This document shows, one piece after another, positions 59,938 to 64,000 of a stretch of DNA of 64,000 nt. The stretch comes from Eonycteris spelaea. Lineage: Eukaryota; Chordata; Mammalia; Chiroptera; Pteropodidae. The stretch is taken from positions 62,001-126,000 of the forward strand of contig PUFA01000116.1 of NCBI GenBank assembly GCA_003508835.1, written 5' to 3'. The translations under genes and the position numbers were made by a program. Positions within the stretch are counted from its first letter, which is position 1, and the number at the start of each line of letters is the position of its first letter. The notes below the pieces were generated by a model. The model ran no database searches, was not told the DNA's origin, and saw nothing but the letters and a program-made list of their open reading frames with translations.

Positions 59938-60396
59938 TTAGTCAGGGTTCTCCGGAGAAAAAGGACCAATGGGGTGGACATGTACACATATGTGTGTTAA
60001 AGGAATCAGCTCATACGAATTTGGAGAATAACAAGTCTCAAGATCTTTAGTCAGCGCTAGACACCCAGGAGAACCAATTGTTTAAGTTCTAGTACAAAAG
60101 TCAACAGACTCAAGACCTACGAAGAGCTAATCTTTAGTTTGAGTCCGAAGACAAGAAAAAACTGAGGTCCCCTCTCAAAAGAGTCAGGTAGAAGTTCCTC
60201 TTTCTCTGCCTTTTTGGTCTGTTCAGGTCTTCAACTGATTGGGTGAGGCCCACCCACCACGGCGAGAGCAATCCGCTTTACTCAGGCAACTGATTCCAAC
60301 GTTAATCTCATCCAGAAACACCCAGAATAATGTTTAACCAAATACCTGGGCGTCCCGTGGCCCAGTATGGTTGACTCATAAAATGAACCATCACAG
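59938..60396 (-). mobile_element. LTR-like old interspersed repeat, antisense
   Basis: Plus-strand order: TTAGTCAGGGTTCTCCGGAG, AGGACCAATGGGGTGGACAT, AAGGAATCAGCTCATACGAA, TTTTTGGTCTGTTCAGGTCT, TCAACTGATTGGGTGAGGCC, CACCCACCACGGCG, TAATCTCATCCAGAAACACC, CAGAATAATGTTTAACCAAA, CTGGGCGTCCCGTGGCCCAG and finally ATAAAATGAACCATCACA. I know this as a common mammalian repeat whose sense strand starts TGTGATGG and ends in TAATACA or similar. The TG...CA ends suggest a solitary LTR, but I do not assign a subfamily. No coding capacity. Confidence 0.75.
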
Positions 60397-62654
60397 GGTG
60401 CAGGAAAAAAGCAATTATTCTTACTAGAAACAATTCTGTGACCCAAAAATTAACTCATTACTGACATTCTTTAAAATGTGAGCTCTCTTACTGCATAGAA
60501 AACATCATTTATTCCACATAATTTGATCTCCCCGTGAGATTTCAGGAAGTTATCTTCCAGGAAAAAAAAAAATGAGATCCGTCAGTATTTATTTTACAGA
60601 ATGTACAGGTATAACAATAACGGTTTGGAGAAAACTATTTAGGAATTCAACAAAACAACTTAAAATATGTAGCGATGCTAATGATATGCCAATCACAGTG
60701 ATTTTTATTACAGAAACGTTTTTCTCCTCGGAGATTTCACAGTGTCTGACAGGAGACATCAAAATTAACAATGTGGACAATGACAATATTAAGAACACAA
60801 ATGTGATCCTGGAACATAATTAACGGGGCTTGTGGAGGGTCTGGGCAAATGTCAGGGGCAGCTGCAATAAAGGACGGGCGCCTGGATACATCTCAAAGCA
60901 GCAATGTCAAGTTCACTGCCAGGGAGGGGCTTCACAGCCCAGGGCGGTGGTGACATGTAGAAGCTGGGCTGGGTGACTGAGTCGAGGGGGGAGGGCACGT
61001 TCAGACCAGCAGCGCAAGCCACGTGGGCCACTTTCTAGGGGAAATGCATGCCAGGCAGAGCCCCCAAGTCAACGCAGGGCGTCTGCTCTCGTCTGCCCCC
61101 GGGGACAGAGTCACGAGATGATGGGAACCGGGCGGTGCCCGCGAACGAAGCTGTGAACGTGCTGGCAGGTAGTTTGGGTGAGAGAGGAGTCGTTGGGGGA
61201 CCGGTGATTTAAAGCGAGGACGTCCGATGTCACCTCGGCCCTCGTCAGAGGCGCCCCTCGGCGGTGCCTTCGCCACCACGTCGGCACCAAAGGTCACCAA
61301 GGGCTGGAAACGGAATCGGTCCTGGACTTCCAAGTCGCCGTGGGCCGCGGGGGCGCTTGCGACGGCCCATCACGCGCCTTCGTTTGCACGGCTGCGTCCC
61401 CGGCGCGTGCGGCCGCTTTTCCTCGCACCCTCATGTATGCCCCGTTTCGCGACGGGGGAGAGGGGGGGGTCCTTGCCACGGCCTCACTTCCATGCACGCC
61501 CCGCCAGGGACCGGCACCGTGCGACATCCACACACATCCCTGTGTCCGCCGAGGCGCGTTTCCCCGTTGATGAAACACGTATCGGACCCCGGGCGCATGC
61601 ACAAACGACCCCCCAATCTAACGAGAAGGTCTTTATCTTCCGCCACGTTTTACCCAGCCAGAGGAGGCCAAGAACCGAGGAAATCAAGTTAATTCCGTCC
61701 GCCGACCGGGGCGTTTCCTGGCTGCGCCGAGGCCCCGGACTTCTCAGGGCCAAGGCGGCTCTGCCCACATCCTCCGCCCCAGTGTGGCTGTTGTAGGTCA
61801 CCCTCCCACGCACTGGACGGCTGTGGACGGATCGCAGTGCCTGGGGGGCGGATCCGCTCTCTCGCCGCACAGGGCCTCTCGCACGTTGATGAGTGTGTTG
61901 CACGCAGTTTGCAAGCGGACACAGAGGGCGAAGAGCCTGGTGTCGATCCGTGGCCTCGTGGCACCTGTTCAACGTCTGGAGCTGAAACCACGGAGACTTG
62001 ACAGCTCAGCTCACACGGTCCCCTCACCCTAACTGCTCAGGGAAGCCCCTGGCCCTGGGCAGTGTTTCGTTGGCGTTAAATGCCTCCTCGAGGAGATGTA
62101 AGAAGTAGTAAACTATTGATAGCTCTTTTCTACACGAGAGCATGCATGTAAAAAAAATAAGCTTCGTAAGTAAGCAAACGATTGGACAATGTGAGCAGTT
62201 CCATGTCTGAGAACCCTGCGGTCACAGGTACTGTGAAATTCCTCTGCGTGACGCATCTGTCACAGAGTCAAGGGGGTAAGAATGTATATTCCAGGGTTCC
62301 TGTGCAAAGAGAAATGGCCGAACTGGAATGAAAGTAGTGGACACAGGAAATGGACGTAGGCAAAGAGAGGGATTTCGATTTGCTTTCAAGATGATGCAGC
62401 CGGTTTAGGCACAGAGCTGGGAGCTTGCAGAGGTCCTGACCTCTGCCGTTGAACCTGAGACCACGGACGCCCAGGAAGGAAGGGAAGTGTGAGTGACTGT
62501 CACTATCCTGCGCGTTTGGGGGTTGCAAGCCCCTCTGCGAATCCACGGCCGAAGCAGCCACACGACACACACCGTCCCTTCCCTGCTAAAAATGCCACAC
62601 GCGTGTATTGTTAAAAACGTGAGTTGGATTCCTTTGCTCTTCTACAAAGGTAGT
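60397..62654. other. AT-rich then CpG-rich unique sequence
   Basis: From 60.4 to 60.84 kb AT-rich and nearly free of CpG. From 61.1 to 61.75 kb strongly CpG-rich, with island-like open frames of no recognisable content. From 62.0 to 62.65 kb average. No gene or named repeat identified. Confidence 0.45.
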
Positions 62655-63420
62655 ATTAACTTGAAGCCATGACGAGTTGCCATTTCGCACCCACTAAAAT
62701 TGCTACGGCGACAAAGTCGGATAATAGCCAGTGTCGGCGAGGACGTGGAGAAGCTGGGATGCTCGCAGCGGGCAGGGGCGGGAAGCGGTGCAGGGGCGTG
62801 GAGCAGTCTGGCCGGTCCTCAGAACTCGAGACAAAGGGTCGCCAGCCGACAGCAGGGTTCATCCTTTTAATGAGAAGCGAAAGCCAATGCCCACCAAAAA
62901 TTTGCATGCAAGTGTTCATAGCAGCATTGTTTAGAATAGGCAACAGGGGACTAAGCTGAGCGCCCATCCGCTGAGGCATGGATAAACCACGCAGTGTGGT
63001 CCACCCAAGCTGCAGAGTTTCGTTCAGCCGTGAAAGGGAGGACTCACTCCGTCAGCTGCCACACAGGCATCTGATACACACTTGCACTGGGTGGAAGAAG
63101 ACAGTTACAAAAGGCTACATATTATGAGTCCAATTCCATGAAACGTCCAATATAGGGAAATATACAGAGATAGGAAATACTGATTGCCTCGGACTGGAGA
63201 TGGGGGATGGGGCGGGGGGGGGGTCTGTGATGGGCGGGGATGGGGTCTGATTGCCAATGGGTATGAGGATTATTTTTTGGTGGGAGGAATGATGAAATGT
63301 TCTAAAATTAAATCCACAATTGCACAACCCTGTAAACGTACTAAAAAAATATTAAATTATACCTTTTAAATGGGTGAACATTTTTGCGTAAAAATGAATA
63401 AAACTGTCTTAAAAAGACTG
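62655..63420 (+). repeat. L1 LINE 3' end with 3' UTR and A-rich tail
   Basis: The end of an L1M-type element in sense orientation. The 5' part is the last segment of ORF2 and adjoining DNA (TGTCGGCGAGGACGTGGAGA, TGTTCATAGCAGCATTGTTT, GCATGGATAAACCACGCAGT). Then come ACAAAAGGCTACATATTATG, TTCCATGAAACGTCCAATAT, TGATTGCCTCGGACTGGAGA, AAATGTTCTAAAATTAAATC, TTAAATGGGTGAACATTTTT and the AATAAAACTGTCTTAAAAAG tail. The first 200 bp carry many extra CpGs relative to the remembered consensus. No intact frame. Confidence 0.9.
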
Positions 63421-64000
63421 AGGGGGGAAAAAGTAAAACCCTAGAAGGATTCTATACTTTGAAGATTTTTAAGTTTCGACTTTAAGTAAAATTAGAAATA
63501 AAAGGCATAATGGGTGTTATATAATTAAAAACCATGGAAGTCCAATTCTGTCAAAAGGTTGGCTAACGAATATACATTTATATGTTTTAAGGACTGAAAC
63601 ATTTAAGGTAAAATCTTATTGAACTAATATTATTTAAGATAAATCAACTTCTTAGATATCTTTTATTTTCTTATACATTGTCCGGCTGATAATATTTGCC
63701 TATTTTTTCCCTGTTGGTCTATTTTTTTCCCTTGTATTGATTTGCATGATATTGGGGGGGGGGTCATTAAGAAAATCGACCCCCGATGACCTGTATTTTA
63801 AGTAACATGTAACGCATTTATCGTCTAGCTCTATACCTCTTTAATAGCATAATTTTTATAGATATATTTCAAATACTTGCAATGCATTGAGGTCGACTTG
63901 TGATTTGTGGAGAAATCTGGAGGCCACGAAATCCACCTTGTTTCCCCTTTGGCCAGCACAGTGTCTGTTTATGTTTGTCATTTCACTAAGGGAAAAAAAA
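63421..64000. other. AT-rich right edge, nothing firm
   Basis: AT-rich DNA with a 9-base G run near 63,754. The stretch 63,640-63,900 feels like an old repeat, but I cannot name the family. No gene. Confidence 0.4.

Noticed and set aside
63640..63900. Possible old repeat at the right edge
   Set aside because: I could not match it to a family with confidence.

Overview
This is nuclear DNA from a eutherian mammal, and almost all of it is non-coding. The evidence is the repeats. I can match fragments of L1, L2, MIR, MER5A, MER1-type (hAT-Charlie), Tigger and MLT1 to family consensuses from memory. CpG islands, dinucleotide microsatellites and GC-rich minisatellites also fit. No operons, bacterial signals, tRNA, rRNA or CRISPR array is visible. 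An antisense L1 3' end near 39.6 kb resembles a variant I associate with bats, and no primate, rodent, carnivore or ruminant SINE is present. A bat is therefore my best guess for the source, at moderate confidence. The density of recognisable repeats is low, and much of the sequence is rich in GC and CpG, as in subtelomeric or highly recombining regions.

Layout. The window opens in a CpG island (1-1000) that may be a promoter or first exon of a gene extending to the left. From 1 to 9 kb it becomes more AT-rich and has a few old repeats. A GC-box-like minisatellite lies at 9.3-9.55 kb. From 11 to 21 kb there are L2, MIR and Tigger relics, a long GT-rich array (16.2-16.6 kb) and three plus-strand intervals bounded by good splice signals (12,121-12,223; 14,663-14,816; 20,358-20,565). 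From 22.6 to 56 kb the sequence is mostly CpG-rich and unique, broken by short AT-rich, CpG-poor patches and by MER1/L1, MIR, MLT1 and L1 fragments. The strongest gene signal is the large CpG island at about 56.0-58.05 kb. On the minus strand it holds a well-placed start codon, 17 codons and a consensus splice donor, which I read as the first coding exon of an unidentified gene whose long first intron would run leftward. The last 6 kb are AT-rich with an LTR-like repeat and an L1 3' end.

No complete protein-coding gene is present. The many long open frames come from GC-rich composition (few stop codons) or from tandem repeats, and are not annotated as genes. Gene identity, exon reality and regulatory roles need transcript or conservation data that cannot be seen here.
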